Of a DNA stretch of 35,441 nt, positions 17,963 to 28,796 are shown piece by piece. Position 1 is the first letter of the stretch. Each line of letters starts with the position of its first letter. The position numbers were made by a program, and so were the translations under genes. Source of the DNA: Actinomycetota bacterium (GTDB taxonomy: Bacteria; Actinomycetota; Actinomycetes; Nanopelagicales; Nanopelagicaceae); the NCBI GenBank assembly GCA_947452525.1, contig CANGCW010000002.1, positions 1 to 35,441 on the forward strand, given 5' to 3'. The notes beneath the pieces are model-generated. The model saw only the letters and a program-made list of their open reading frames with translations, had not been told where the DNA came from and made no database searches.

Positions 17963-19867
17963 ATGTCAAAGAAGGAGCTCGATCCAACCCTGATTCCTGC
18001 ACATGATGGAACAGGGCGTATCAAACTTGCCTTTAGAACCCTTGATAAAGAGGGCGCAATTGCAGGCGAGAAATCAGTCACCGTTCCAACGGGAGTGAGC
18101 GCATTTGATGCCGCCTCCTGGAACGGTGTTGCGATCGACTCCACCTGTGGCGGATATGGCACATGTAAGAAATGCCGCGTCAAGATTGTCGATGGAGATA
18201 TCCCTCCTTCGAAGTTAGATTTCCGTGCCTTTACGCAATCGGAGATTGATGCGGGTTGGCGCCTTGCCTGCCTCGTGCGTGCAGGAAGTAATACAACAAT
18301 CGATGTTCCGATGCTTACGACGCGACCAAAGGCTGCAACTGTCGGCGTTGGCCGCCAGGTAATCCTGCGTCCATCTATTCAAAAGCGCTATATCGAACTG
18401 GAAGAGCCAACGCTCCATGATCAGCGCACCGATATCGTCCGCATCCTCGATGCCGTGGATGACATTTCTGCAACTGTCTCACTCGATGCGATGCGCAACA
18501 TCCCATCAACGCTCCGCTCCACTTATTTTAAGGTCACTGCCGTCTTCGCGGATCAAGAGCTGATTGATGTTGAACCGGGCGATACAACTGATAAACGTTA
18601 TGCAATCGCATTCGACCTAGGAACTACCACGGTCGTAGCCACTCTCCTCGATCTCAATACAGGTACACCTGCTGCCGTTGCATCGATGCTCAATAAGCAA
18701 CAGCCATTCGGAGCAGATGTCATCACGCGCATCTCTGCGACGATGATGGATTCATCAGCACTCGAGAAGTTGCGCGGTCTTGCTCAACAAACTTTGAGCG
18801 AACTCGCTGCCGAAGTAATTGCTGAAGCTGGCGTTGATCCACTCAATGTTTATGAAGTAGCTGTTGCAGGAAATGCAACGATGACTCAGCTGCTCTTGGG
18901 AATCAATCCTGAACCACTTGGCGTCGCACCATTCATTATGGTGAGCGCCGATTACTCAGGTGTGAAGGCATCAGATGTCGGCATCTCGATTCACCCCCGT
19001 GCAACGGCTGCAATCCTTCCAAGCCTTGGGGCATATGTTGGTGGCGATATCGTCGCCGGCGCTCTTGCCACAGGAATGGATCGCGATAAGCGCCTCCGCC
19101 TCTTCATCGATGTCGGAACAAACTGTGAAATCATCTTGGGCGATGGCGAGAAGATTCTCGCTACTGCTGCACCGGCCGGTCCAGCTTTCGAGGCGGCCTC
19201 CATTAAGTGCGGCGTTCGCGCTGCCGCTGGAGCTATTGAGACCGTGAAAGTTGTAGATGGCGCTATTGAAATTGGCACCATTGAGAATACAAAAGCGATT
19301 GGTATCTGTGGCTCTGGCCTCGTCGATGCTTGTGCGAGCCTCGTTCAACTCGGACTCCTCGACCACAGTGGCCGTTTCGTGAGTGATGAGATTGCTGCTG
19401 AAGTCGCACCAAAGGTTGCAGATCGCCTCGTTACTCGTGAAGGCGAGCGCGTCTTTGTCCTCTCCTGGAGTGGCGCCGACGGTGATGCATCCGATTCAGT
19501 ATTTCTCACCCAGCGCGATGTCCGCGAACTCCAATTCGCAAAGGCCGCTATCGCAACTGGTTGGGCGCTCCTACTTGAAGAATTTGGCATTGCAGAGGGT
19601 GAAATCCAGCAGGTTCTGCTCGCTGGCTCCTTTGGTTCCTACCTCTCCCCTGCTAGCGCAGTGAAGATCGGTCTCGTCCCTAAGTTGCCTGTCATGCGCA
19701 TTATCTCGGCCGGTAACGTTGCCGGCGAAGGCGCGAAGATGGTTCTCCTCTCAGCACAGGAGCGGAATGGCGCAGCCTCACTCCTTGATGAGATTAAGTA
19801 TGTGGAACTCTCGGACCGTCCAGACTTCAATGATCTCTTCGTAACGAAGCTATCCTTTCCAGCATGA
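17963..19867 (+). CDS. RACo-type corrinoid activation protein (2Fe-2S + ASKHA/DUF4445)
   Basis: 634 aa; N-terminal ferredoxin motif [16 protein letters not shown]...ACLV; ASKHA motifs [37 protein letters not shown]. Confidence 0.92.
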   Translation: MSKKELDPTLIPAHDGTGRIKLAFRTLDKEGAIAGEKSVTVPTGVSAFDAASWNGVAIDSTCGGYGTCKKCRVKIVDGDIPPSKLDFRAFTQSEIDAGWRLACLVRAGSNTTIDVPMLTTRPKAATVGVGRQVILRPSIQKRYIELEEPTLHDQRTDIVRILDAVDDISATVSLDAMRNIPSTLRSTYFKVTAVFADQELIDVEPGDTTDKRYAIAFDLGTTTVVATLLDLNTGTPAAVASMLNKQQPFGADVITRISATMMDSSALEKLRGLAQQTLSELAAEVIAEAGVDPLNVYEVAVAGNATMTQLLLGINPEPLGVAPFIMVSADYSGVKASDVGISIHPRATAAILPSLGAYVGGDIVAGALATGMDRDKRLRLFIDVGTNCEIILGDGEKILATAAPAGPAFEAASIKCGVRAAAGAIETVKVVDGAIEIGTIENTKAIGICGSGLVDACASLVQLGLLDHSGRFVSDEIAAEVAPKVADRLVTREGERVFVLSWSGADGDASDSVFLTQRDVRELQFAKAAIATGWALLLEEFGIAEGEIQQVLLAGSFGSYLSPASAVKIGLVPKLPVMRIISAGNVAGEGAKMVLLSAQERNGAASLLDEIKYVELSDRPDFNDLFVTKLSFPA

Positions 19868-20445
19868 GTATTGGCGTAGTTGCGTGCGGCGCGATCGCCA
19901 CGCACATCGCCGCTATCGCATCGCGCAACAAGGTTGAAGTTGAAATCTATCCCCTTCCCTCCCTCCTCCATAACCAGCCGAAGTTGATTGCTGGGCAGGT
20001 TGCTGCGCTACTGGATCGGATTGAACCACTGCATTCAAAATGTGTAGTGGCATATGCCGATTGCGGGACATTTGGCGCACTCGATGAGGTCTTGAAAAGC
20101 CGCGAAGTCCATCGCCTCACAGGCAGTCTCTGCTACGACATCTTCGACCCGAATATCTCTTCTGTGACAGATGAAGAGGCCGGCACCTATCTCTTCACCG
20201 ACTTCCTCGTCACAACATTTGAGCGCAGCGTCATTGTTGAACTTGGGCTGGACAAGCGCCCTGAGCTCTTGCCTGATTACTTTCAGTATTACAAGCGAGT
20301 CGTCTGGCTTGCTCAGAATCCAACTCCTGAACTACGCGAGGCTGCAGAGAAGTGCGCAAAGAGAATCGGCCTCCCCCTTGAAGTGCGTGTTACGGGAGAG
20401 ACCGGCCTCGAGAAAGCTTTTCTAGAACTACTTAACGCCAGCTAA
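19864..20445 (+). CDS. DUF1638-like protein
   Basis: [12 protein letters not shown]...[23 protein letters not shown]...[16 protein letters not shown]...[12 protein letters not shown] matches the DUF1638 pattern as recalled. Confidence 0.75.
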   Translation: MSIGVVACGAIATHIAAIASRNKVEVEIYPLPSLLHNQPKLIAGQVAALLDRIEPLHSKCVVAYADCGTFGALDEVLKSREVHRLTGSLCYDIFDPNISSVTDEEAGTYLFTDFLVTTFERSVIVELGLDKRPELLPDYFQYYKRVVWLAQNPTPELREAAEKCAKRIGLPLEVRVTGETGLEKAFLELLNAS

Positions 20446-23415
20446 CTCCATCGCCTTCAGGACGATGGGATCGAGCTTGCTTCGGTCCACATCATTCATT
20501 AGACGTGAACGCATGAGCGGCGTCCAGAACTGCTCGATGTGATGCGCTACCTCAATCTCGATTCCAGCATTTGCTGGTGCACTCTTTGCAATCTGATTCG
20601 CCATACGAACAATAGAGTCGAGCTGGCTATCGCCATCGATGCCATGATCGCTGATAGGTGTCGGACCACTTGCACTTGGCGAGATTTCAACGGCGGTCAC
20701 CTTGTACTCAGGACAGTTAGTCGCCCAATCTGAGTAATCAGTGGTGATGACATTGGCACCAGATTCTGGGAAGTGGAAGGTCGTATAAACGACGCCGGCA
20801 GGAACGGTCTCGGTGATGCGAGCACGCATGGTGGTCTCTCCTACGCGACTGGAGAGCTTCACCCAGGAACCATCTGCAATTCCACGCATCTGCGCATCGG
20901 ATTCATGGATATCCAAGATATCTTCACTATGCCATGCGACATTTCCAGTACGACGGGTCTGTGCGCCAACGTTGTATTGGCTCAAGATGCGACCAGTAGT
21001 GAGCAAGAGTGGGAACTTGCGGTTCGACTTCTCATCGGTAGGAACATATGTCGTGAGATTGAACTTTCCTTCTCCACGTACGAACTCATTGATATGCATT
21101 GTTGGCGTGCCAAGCGGATTAGCATCGTTACAAGGCCATTGCACGCTACCAACTTCATCCAAATGCGCGAAGGAGACTCCGTTAAATGTAGGGGTCGTCT
21201 CCGCAATCTCATCCATGATCTCAGCAGAGTCCTTGTAAGGCATTGGATAGCCCATAGCCGCTGAGAGAAGCGCAGTTGCCTCCCATTCGCTCTTTCCTGT
21301 CTTAGATGACATCACTGGGCGAACGCGATTGATACGACGCTCTGCGTTGGTGAATGTTCCATCCTTCTCCAGGAATGATGTACCGGGAAGGAATACATGT
21401 GCGAATTTGGCAGTCTCATTGATGAAGAGATCTTGAACAATCACCATATCCATCGAGCGGAGCGCTGCATGGACGTGGACTGTGTTGGGATCTGATTGAG
21501 CAATATCTTCACCATGGACATAGAGTCCGCGGAACTGCCCAGCGAGAGCAGCATCAAACATATTAGGAATACGCATACCTGGGACGGGGCGGAGTTCTAC
21601 TCCCCACTTCTTATTGTAGATATCGCGTACTGCATCACCTGAGATGTGGCGGTAGCCCGGTAACTCATGAGGGAATGAACCCATATCGCATGAACCCTGG
21701 ACGTTGTTCTGACCACGGAGTGGATTTACACCGACGCCCTTACGACCGATATTTCCGGTTGCCATTGCTAGGTTAGCAATTCCCATCACCATTGTTGAAC
21801 CTTGGCTATGTTCTGTCACTCCAAGGCCGTAGTAGATCGCGCCATTCGGTGCAGATGCAAACATGCGAGCAGCTGCGCGAACGGTCTCCGCTGGGACGCG
21901 GGTCGTTGCCTCTAGCGCCTCTGGGCTATTTTCAGGTTGGGCGATGAACTTCTCCCATGCAGCAAATGACTCTGTATCGCAACGCTCGTTAACGAAGTTA
22001 CGATCGACGAGACCTTCGGTCACGATGACGTGAGCGAGTGCGTTGATGACAGCAACGTTTGTGCCAGGCAGAAGTTGGAGATGATGATCCGCATGAACGC
22101 GTGCAGATTTTACGGTCTCGGTGACGCGTGGATCGATAACGATCAACTTAGCGCCGCGTCGGACTGCCTGCTTCATGCGAGAGGCGAATACTGGGTGGGC
22201 GGCTGCAGGGTTAGCGCCAATCACCATGATGACATCTGAGTAGTTCACAGATTCAAAATCTTGCGTTCCTGCAGATGTACCGAATGCCTTACCAAGGCCG
22301 TAGCCCGTTGGTGAGTGGCAGACGCGCGCACAGGTATCAACGTTATTGTTACCAAAGGCAGCACGGATCATCTTCTGGACAACGTAGACCTCTTCATTGG
22401 TGCAACGTGACGAGGTGATTCCACCAATCGCATCAGCGCCATACTCGGCCTGAATCTTCTTCAGACCGTTAGCGGCGAAAGCAATCGCCTCATCCCATGA
22501 GACTTCACGGAACTCATCTGTAATCTTCTCGCGGATCATCGGCTTAGTAATGCGATCGGAGTGCGTTGCATAGCCATATGCAAAGCGACCCTTTACGCAC
22601 GAGTGGCCCTCATTTGCTCCGCCCGCCTTCAACGGAATCATGCGGATGAGCTCATCGCCCTTCATCTCCGCTTTAAAGGAGCAACCAACGCCACAGTAAG
22701 CGCATGTTGTGACAACGGAGCGAGTTGGCTGGCCGATGGTAAGAAGCGCCTTCTCTTTGAGAGCCCCTGTCGGACATGCTTGAACGCATGCGCCACAAGA
22801 AACGCACTCGCTCTCAATAAATGATGTGCCACCAGAGGAGACGCGTGCCTCAAAGCCACGGTTCTCAATGGTGAGAGCAAATGTTCCCTGGACCTCATCA
22901 CAAGCGCGGACGCAGCGATTACAGACGATGCACTCTGTCGAGTCGAAGGTGAAGTATGGGTTTGATTGATCTTTCTCAAGGTCAAGGTGGTTAGCGCCGT
23001 CGTAGCGAACATCGGTGAGTCCGACCTGCTTCGCCATTCCATGAACTTTGCACTGATCCCCCACTTCGCATTCCTTCGGGTGATCGGAGAGGTAGAGCTC
23101 CATAACGCCTTGGCGGAGTTTGGAGAGGCGGGCGCTCTCAGTGCTGACCTTCATTCCATCAGCGACCGGTGTGGTGCAGGATGATGGAGTTCCGTTACGG
23201 CCATCGATCTCAACAACGCAGAGGCGGCAAGAGCCAAAAGATTTTAAGGTATCGGTTGCGCAGAGCTTAGGAATATCGACGCCGCAGAGGGCAGCGGCGC
23301 GCATGATGGAGGTATCTTCGGGTACCTCAACGCTCTTTCCATCAATCTCAACGGTGACGAGCTTGGCGCTCTTTCCCGCAGGAGTTCCAAAATCTGGCTC
23401 CATGATCAGTGTCAT
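20428..23415 (-). CDS. fdsA: NAD-linked molybdenum formate dehydrogenase alpha subunit (FdsA-type) with C-terminal FdsD-like extension
   Basis: N-terminal 2Fe-2S/4Fe-4S region (CGVDIPKLC...[40 protein letters not shown]), molybdopterin domain [13 protein letters not shown], catalytic region [18 protein letters not shown] (Cys not Sec). Confidence 0.92.
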   Translation of the reverse strand: MTLIMEPDFGTPAGKSAKLVTVEIDGKSVEVPEDTSIMRAAALCGVDIPKLCATDTLKSFGSCRLCVVEIDGRNGTPSSCTTPVADGMKVSTESARLSKLRQGVMELYLSDHPKECEVGDQCKVHGMAKQVGLTDVRYDGANHLDLEKDQSNPYFTFDSTECIVCNRCVRACDEVQGTFALTIENRGFEARVSSGGTSFIESECVSCGACVQACPTGALKEKALLTIGQPTRSVVTTCAYCGVGCSFKAEMKGDELIRMIPLKAGGANEGHSCVKGRFAYGYATHSDRITKPMIREKITDEFREVSWDEAIAFAANGLKKIQAEYGADAIGGITSSRCTNEEVYVVQKMIRAAFGNNNVDTCARVCHSPTGYGLGKAFGTSAGTQDFESVNYSDVIMVIGANPAAAHPVFASRMKQAVRRGAKLIVIDPRVTETVKSARVHADHHLQLLPGTNVAVINALAHVIVTEGLVDRNFVNERCDTESFAAWEKFIAQPENSPEALEATTRVPAETVRAAARMFASAPNGAIYYGLGVTEHSQGSTMVMGIANLAMATGNIGRKGVGVNPLRGQNNVQGSCDMGSFPHELPGYRHISGDAVRDIYNKKWGVELRPVPGMRIPNMFDAALAGQFRGLYVHGEDIAQSDPNTVHVHAALRSMDMVIVQDLFINETAKFAHVFLPGTSFLEKDGTFTNAERRINRVRPVMSSKTGKSEWEATALLSAAMGYPMPYKDSAEIMDEIAETTPTFNGVSFAHLDEVGSVQWPCNDANPLGTPTMHINEFVRGEGKFNLTTYVPTDEKSNRKFPLLLTTGRILSQYNVGAQTRRTGNVAWHSEDILDIHESDAQMRGIADGSWVKLSSRVGETTMRARITETVPAGVVYTTFHFPESGANVITTDYSDWATNCPEYKVTAVEISPSASGPTPISDHGIDGDSQLDSIVRMANQIAKSAPANAGIEIEVAHHIEQFWTPLMRSRLMNDVDRSKLDPIVLKAMELAGVK

Positions 23416-24956
23416 TTCGCGGCTCCTTCGAAATCGCTTGGAAAATTCTCTAGCGCGCTCTTTACTGGAAGTGGCGTCAGACCACCCATTGCGCAGAGCG
23501 AACCATCACGCATTACCTCGCAGAGGTCTAACAGTAAACTCTTCTGCTCAGCAATCTCAGCTGCATCACGGCTAGACATAATCTTTACGATCGTCTCCAC
23601 GCCTCGGGTAGAACCAATACGGCACGGGGTGCACTTTCCGCAGGATTCGATCGAGCAGAACTCCATTGCAAACTTAGCTTGTTCAGCGAGGTTGACGCTC
23701 TCATCGAAGAGGACAACGCCACCGTGGCCAAGCATTCCGCCAGCTGCAATAAGTGACTCGTAATCCATCGATACATCAAGCTTCTCCACGCCGAAGTAGG
23801 CGCCGAGTGGGCCACCGATCTGGATGGCGCGGAGTGGCTTACCTGTAAAGGTGCCTCCGCCAAAACCGTTGATCAACGCATCAAGTGTGATTCCAAAACC
23901 AGTCTCAACGATTCCCCCGCGCTTGATATTGCCAGCGAGTTGGAAGATCTGCGTACCCAGTGAGCGACCCACTCCCCGTGCGGCATAGGCCGCTGCGCCA
24001 TCAGCCAGGATTGCTGGAACGCTCGCAAGTGTAAGAACATTATTGATGATGGTTGGCTTACCGAAGAGGCCAGCGAGAGCGGGAAGCGGAGGCTTGGAAC
24101 GGATCACACCGCGCTTACCTTCGATGCTCTCCAGCATTGCCGTCTCTTCACCGCATACATAGGAACCTGCGCCTACGCGTACGTGCAGATCAAAATCGTT
24201 TCCTGAGCCGCAGATATTTTTCCCGAGATAACCAGCGCAGGTAGCTACCGTGATAGCGCCCTGCATCGCTGCGATGGCATCTGGGTATTCAGATCGAATA
24301 TAGATATACCCAATCGTTGCACCGACTGCGGTGCCAGCAATCGTCATTCCTTCAATCAGGGTAAATGGATCAGCCTCCATCAGGATGCGATCTGCAAATG
24401 TTCCGCTATCGCCTTCATCCGCGTTGCAGCAAACATATTTCTGGTCAGCCTGCGCACCAAGGACTGTCTTCCACTTGATACCCGCCGGGAATCCGGCGCC
24501 ACCACGTCCTCGGAGTCCTGAATCCAAGACCTCTTGAACGACAGCATCGGCAGAGAGCGAGAGCGCCTTCTTCAGACCTGCGTAACCACCGAGGGAGATA
24601 TAGCCTTCGAGATCGAGCGGGCTATTGACTCCAACGCGCGAGAAGGTGACTCGATCTTGCTTGGCAAACCACTCAATCTTCTCTGTTGCACCGAGTGAAA
24701 GTGGGTGGCTACCACCTTCATAGAACTTTGCATCAAAGAGAGATGCGACATCATCGGCCGTTGTTGGACCGTATGCAATGCGCTCCCCACCCACCTCAAC
24801 TTCAACGAGGGTCTCAAGCCAGAGCGCGCCACGAGTTCCATTACGCACCAACTCAATTGCTACTCCGCGCTTCGCTGCCTCTGCCGTAATGGCAACGGCT
24901 ATTGCATCTGCTCCGATGGAGCGAGCAGCGCTATCGTTCGGAACGAAAATCTTCAC
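23412..24956 (-). CDS. fdsB: Formate dehydrogenase beta subunit (FdsB/NuoF-like)
   Basis: GLRGRGGAGFPAGIKWKT, CCNADEGDSGTFADRILME, YIYIRSEYP, GAGSYVCGEETAMLESIEG, ESCGKCTPCRIGSTRG. Confidence 0.92.
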   Translation of the reverse strand: MKIFVPNDSAARSIGADAIAVAITAEAAKRGVAIELVRNGTRGALWLETLVEVEVGGERIAYGPTTADDVASLFDAKFYEGGSHPLSLGATEKIEWFAKQDRVTFSRVGVNSPLDLEGYISLGGYAGLKKALSLSADAVVQEVLDSGLRGRGGAGFPAGIKWKTVLGAQADQKYVCCNADEGDSGTFADRILMEADPFTLIEGMTIAGTAVGATIGYIYIRSEYPDAIAAMQGAITVATCAGYLGKNICGSGNDFDLHVRVGAGSYVCGEETAMLESIEGKRGVIRSKPPLPALAGLFGKPTIINNVLTLASVPAILADGAAAYAARGVGRSLGTQIFQLAGNIKRGGIVETGFGITLDALINGFGGGTFTGKPLRAIQIGGPLGAYFGVEKLDVSMDYESLIAAGGMLGHGGVVLFDESVNLAEQAKFAMEFCSIESCGKCTPCRIGSTRGVETIVKIMSSRDAAEIAEQKSLLLDLCEVMRDGSLCAMGGLTPLPVKSALENFPSDFEGAAK

Positions 24957-25378
24957 TTCAACTCCTCCACAATCTTTGCGAGAGTTGCGCGACCAATGAG
25001 CTTCCCATCAACGACGGCTGCTGGGGCGAGTGCGCAATTTCCGAGGCAATAGACCTTGGAGACTTCTGCGCTAACTGCGCCTTCGACCTCACTTTGTAGT
25101 GAACGAGCGCCCATTGCTTGGCAGGCCTCTGCGGCACAGATATGCACTTGGTGTTCTGGAGCAGGTGTTGTGCGTAGTTCGTGATAGAAGGTGAGAACGC
25201 CATGTACATCTGCTCGAGAGACGTTAAATGTACTTGCGATAAGAGCTACCGCTTCAGAATGCACATAACCGAAGTGCTCTTGAAGTGCTTGAAGACTAAT
25301 GAGTACCGGCCCGGGATCGCTTGCCAAAGAGGCAAGGATCGACTCCGCAACCTGTGAATCCCAGACCGGATATGTCAT
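24953..25378 (-). CDS. fdsG: Formate dehydrogenase gamma subunit (FdsG/NuoE-like 2Fe-2S)
   Basis: LQEHFGYVHSEAVALIASTFNVSRADVHGVLTFYHELR, HVQICAAEACQAMG-type motif, VYCLGNCALAPAAVVDGKLIGR. Confidence 0.9.
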   Translation of the reverse strand: MTYPVWDSQVAESILASLASDPGPVLISLQALQEHFGYVHSEAVALIASTFNVSRADVHGVLTFYHELRTTPAPEHQVHICAAEACQAMGARSLQSEVEGAVSAEVSKVYCLGNCALAPAAVVDGKLIGRATLAKIVEELK

Positions 25379-27042
25379 TAGAAGAGTCCTACTACCTTGC
25401 CATCAACGAAATCGATCTTCTCTGATGATGGAACCTTTGGGAGGCCAGGCATTGTCATGATCTCACCGCAGACAAGAACGACGAACTCAGCGCCTGCCGA
25501 GAGTCGAACTTCGCGGATATTGAGCGAGTGACCTGATGGCGCACCGCGTAGGCCAGCATCTGTTGAGAAGGAGTACTGCGTCTTAGCGATACAGATTGGG
25601 AAGTGGCCGTAACCGCTCTCCTGCAACTCTGCGAGCTTTGCGCGAACCTTCGCATCAGCTGTTACCTCAGATGCACCATAAACCTTTGTCGCAACCGCTG
25701 TGACCTTCTCCCAGAGAGTCGCCTCTGATGGGTAGACGAAGTTCATCTTATTTGGAGTATCGCAGAGCTCAACCACGGTCTGCGCGAGTTCAGTCGCGCC
25801 TGCTCCGCCCTCGGCCCAATGGCGTGCGAGAACAATCTTTACACCGAGCGCTTCAACCTTCTCGCGAAGGAGTGCAACCTCTGCCTCAGTATCTGATGTC
25901 ATGTGGTTGATAGAGACCACAAGTGGGAGATGATAGACGTCGCGAATATTCTTGATGTGGCGCTCGATATTGACGAAGCCCTTTGCAAGCGCATCAACAT
26001 TCTCTTCGCTGATGGTCTTGAGATCTGCTCCACCGTGGTACTTGAGCGCACGAATTGTTGCGACGAGTACAACAGCAGCGGGCTCAAGGCCAGCCTTACG
26101 GCACTTAATGTCGATGAACTTCTCAGCGCCAAGGTCAGCGCCAAAGCCAGCCTCAGTCACAACATAATCAGCAATCTTCAGAGCTGATGTTGTTGCTACA
26201 ACCGAGTTACATCCGTGGGCGATATTTGCAAATGGTCCACCGTGAATGAAAGCTGGTGTGTTCTCAAGTGTCTGCACCAAGTTAGGCTGGAATGCATCCT
26301 TCAAGATAACGGTCATTGCACCCTGTGCATTGAGATCCTTAGCAAGGACCGGCTTCTTGTCGCGTGTGTAACCAACAACAATCTTAGAGATGCGCTCCTT
26401 GAGATCATCAATCGATGTTGCGAGACAGAAAATCGCCATAATCTCTGATGCCACGACGATATCGAAGCCATCTTGGCGAGGCATGCCATTTCCGGTGCCA
26501 CCAAGTGATTGAACGATCTCACGGAGTGCACGGTCATTCATATCAACGACGCGCTTCCAAGCGATACGACGTACATCGATGCCGAGAGTGTTGCCATGGT
26601 GAATGTGATTATCAACGAGTGCGGCGAGCAAGTTATTTGCGAGTGCAATCGCGTTGAAGTCGCCAGTGAAGTGGAGATTGATATCTTCCATAGGGACAAC
26701 CTGTGCGTAACCGCCACCAGCTGCTCCACCCTTCATGCCGAAGACAGGGCCAAGTGATGGCTCACGGAGACAGATGAGTGAGTTCTTGCCGATGTGGCGG
26801 AGAGCGTCACCAAGACCAACAGTAGTTGTTGTCTTTCCTTCACCGGCAGGCGTAGGGCTGATCGCTGTCACCAAGATCAACTTGCTATCGGCCTTCTTTG
26901 GAAGAGAGTCGAGATATTTCAATGAGATCTTCGCCTTGTAGTGGCCATACGGCTCGAGATGCTCGGCTGCAATTCCAAGATCGGCACCAATCTCGTTGAT
27001 TGGCTTCATGACCGCTTTCTGGGCGATATCGATATCTGACAT
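25378..27042 (-). CDS. fhs: Formate-tetrahydrofolate ligase
   Basis: 554 aa; [69 protein letters not shown]. Confidence 0.96.
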   Translation of the reverse strand: MSDIDIAQKAVMKPINEIGADLGIAAEHLEPYGHYKAKISLKYLDSLPKKADSKLILVTAISPTPAGEGKTTTTVGLGDALRHIGKNSLICLREPSLGPVFGMKGGAAGGGYAQVVPMEDINLHFTGDFNAIALANNLLAALVDNHIHHGNTLGIDVRRIAWKRVVDMNDRALREIVQSLGGTGNGMPRQDGFDIVVASEIMAIFCLATSIDDLKERISKIVVGYTRDKKPVLAKDLNAQGAMTVILKDAFQPNLVQTLENTPAFIHGGPFANIAHGCNSVVATTSALKIADYVVTEAGFGADLGAEKFIDIKCRKAGLEPAAVVLVATIRALKYHGGADLKTISEENVDALAKGFVNIERHIKNIRDVYHLPLVVSINHMTSDTEAEVALLREKVEALGVKIVLARHWAEGGAGATELAQTVVELCDTPNKMNFVYPSEATLWEKVTAVATKVYGASEVTADAKVRAKLAELQESGYGHFPICIAKTQYSFSTDAGLRGAPSGHSLNIREVRLSAGAEFVVLVCGEIMTMPGLPKVPSSEKIDFVDGKVVGLF

Positions 27043-27080
27043 TTCTTCCTCTTCCTTGAGTTTCCCTGAGTAGTGTGAAA

Positions 27081-28040
27081 TTAAGCTTGTGCTGACTTAA
27101 CTGCAGTTACAAGTGCTGGGAGAACCTGGTGAAGGTCTCCAACGATTGCATAATCTGCATACTTAAAGATTGGCGCTTCTGGATCGGTATTGATTGCGAT
27201 GATCGTCTTGCTGTTCTTCATTCCAGCAATATGTTGCATCGCACCAGAGATGCCGCACGCGAGGTAGAGATCTGGAGCAACCTTCGATCCAGTCTGTCCA
27301 ACCTGCTCTGCATGAGGACGCCAGCCTGAACTGGTAACTACGCGTGAACAACCAACCGCTCCACCAAGTAGTCCTGCGAGCTCTTCGATAACTGCAAATC
27401 CTTCTGGTCCGCCAGTTCCGCGACCGCCAGAGACAATCACCTTTGCATCGGTGAGAGTAACGCCGCCCTTTGACTCGCCGGCATCGCGACCGATGACCTT
27501 AACAAGCGTGTCCTCTGCCGAGAGGTCGGGGGTGAACTCGACAACAGCAGCGGCTCCCCCACCCTTCGACTCTGGCTCTGTTGAGAATGCGAAGATCGAA
27601 GCAACGAGAAGCTCTGAACGAACCTCTGCCTCTTCGATGAGATTTCCAGCCCAACGCGCACGATGCACAACGTGGGGTGTTCCGAGCGTGATCTGTGAGC
27701 ACTCAGCAGCCATCGGAATATCGAGTACAGCTGCTAGGTGTGCAAGCTGCTCATTTCCCCGAGGACTACCTGCTGAGAGAACAGCAGCAGGCTTCAACTT
27801 TCCAACGAGCTCAGCGAGAGCTGCGCCGGATGCACGAGGCGTGTAGTCGGTGAGGTCTGCATGTGCTGCAACGTGAAGGGTCTTTGCGCCATATTCGCCG
27901 ACGATGCCAGCAAGTGAGGCGCCATCTTTTCCGATAACTACCGCTTCAACATCATGACCTAGCTTCGATGCCGCAGTGAGTGCGCGGAGTGAGAGTTGAT
28001 CGAGTTCGCCACGATCGTGATCTACAAGTACGAGAATCAT
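27081..28040 (-). CDS. etfA: Electron transfer flavoprotein alpha subunit
   Basis: [92 protein letters not shown]. Confidence 0.95.
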   Translation of the reverse strand: MILVLVDHDRGELDQLSLRALTAASKLGHDVEAVVIGKDGASLAGIVGEYGAKTLHVAAHADLTDYTPRASGAALAELVGKLKPAAVLSAGSPRGNEQLAHLAAVLDIPMAAECSQITLGTPHVVHRARWAGNLIEEAEVRSELLVASIFAFSTEPESKGGGAAAVVEFTPDLSAEDTLVKVIGRDAGESKGGVTLTDAKVIVSGGRGTGGPEGFAVIEELAGLLGGAVGCSRVVTSSGWRPHAEQVGQTGSKVAPDLYLACGISGAMQHIAGMKNSKTIIAINTDPEAPIFKYADYAIVGDLHQVLPALVTAVKSAQA

Positions 28041-28796
28041 TTAGATTGTTCCAATCTTCTTCAAGACATCGACGAGGGCAGGAACTGCCTCTACTCCATT
28101 ACCGAGGATCTCGGCTCCGGTTGACTTCGATGGCGCAACTTCAAGGTTCAACTTCACAAGTTGAGGAACGCGAGCTTCGGCCTTCTTCATATCGATTGGC
28201 TTCTTACGAGCCTGCATACGACCAGGTACTGATGGATAACGTGGGATGTTGAGTCCATCGCGCACTGTGATGATGGATGGAAGTGGCGCTTCGTAGAGTT
28301 CGCGACCTGAAGGAACGACGCGATCACAGCTGACCTTGCCACCCTCAACGCGCATTCCCTTAACGTTCGTGACGATAGGAAGGCCGAGAGCATGGGCTAC
28401 GCGGATGTGAATCTGGTAGCCGGCGCTATCTGCAGACTCTGCACCGAAGATGATGAGATCAAATTTTCTCTCTTCAGCTTTGATTGCTTCAACGAGTGCA
28501 GCAGCCGTTCCTTGTGGATCCCACTCCTGACCATCGGTCTCAACCAAGATTGCGCGTGATGCGCCAACGGCGAGTGATGCGCGAAGTTGCTCTTCAGCAT
28601 CGGATGGTCCGAGGGTGAGAAGAGTGAGTTCGCCACCCATCTGCTCGATGAGTTGAACGCCAGCTTCCACTGCATTCTCTTCGTGAGGCGAGATACCGAA
28701 GCCAAGGAACTTGGTCTCGATATCCTGCTTATCAGGAGTAAGGATGAGCGTTCCACCAGCGAGTGGTACGCGCTTAATGCAGACGAGAATATTCAT
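28041..28796 (-). CDS. etfB: Electron transfer flavoprotein beta subunit
   Basis: Start MNILVCIKRVPLAGG at 28796 overlapping the upstream stop (TAATG); DLIIFGAESADSAGYQIHIRVAHALGLPIVTNV. Confidence 0.92.
   Translation of the reverse strand: MNILVCIKRVPLAGGTLILTPDKQDIETKFLGFGISPHEENAVEAGVQLIEQMGGELTLLTLGPSDAEEQLRASLAVGASRAILVETDGQEWDPQGTAAALVEAIKAEERKFDLIIFGAESADSAGYQIHIRVAHALGLPIVTNVKGMRVEGGKVSCDRVVPSGRELYEAPLPSIITVRDGLNIPRYPSVPGRMQARKKPIDMKKAEARVPQLVKLNLEVAPSKSTGAEILGNGVEAVPALVDVLKKIGTI

Noticed and set aside
20428-23415. Possible selenocysteine formate dehydrogenase
   Set aside because: Catalytic region reads [10 protein letters not shown] with Cys encoded and no in-frame UGA.
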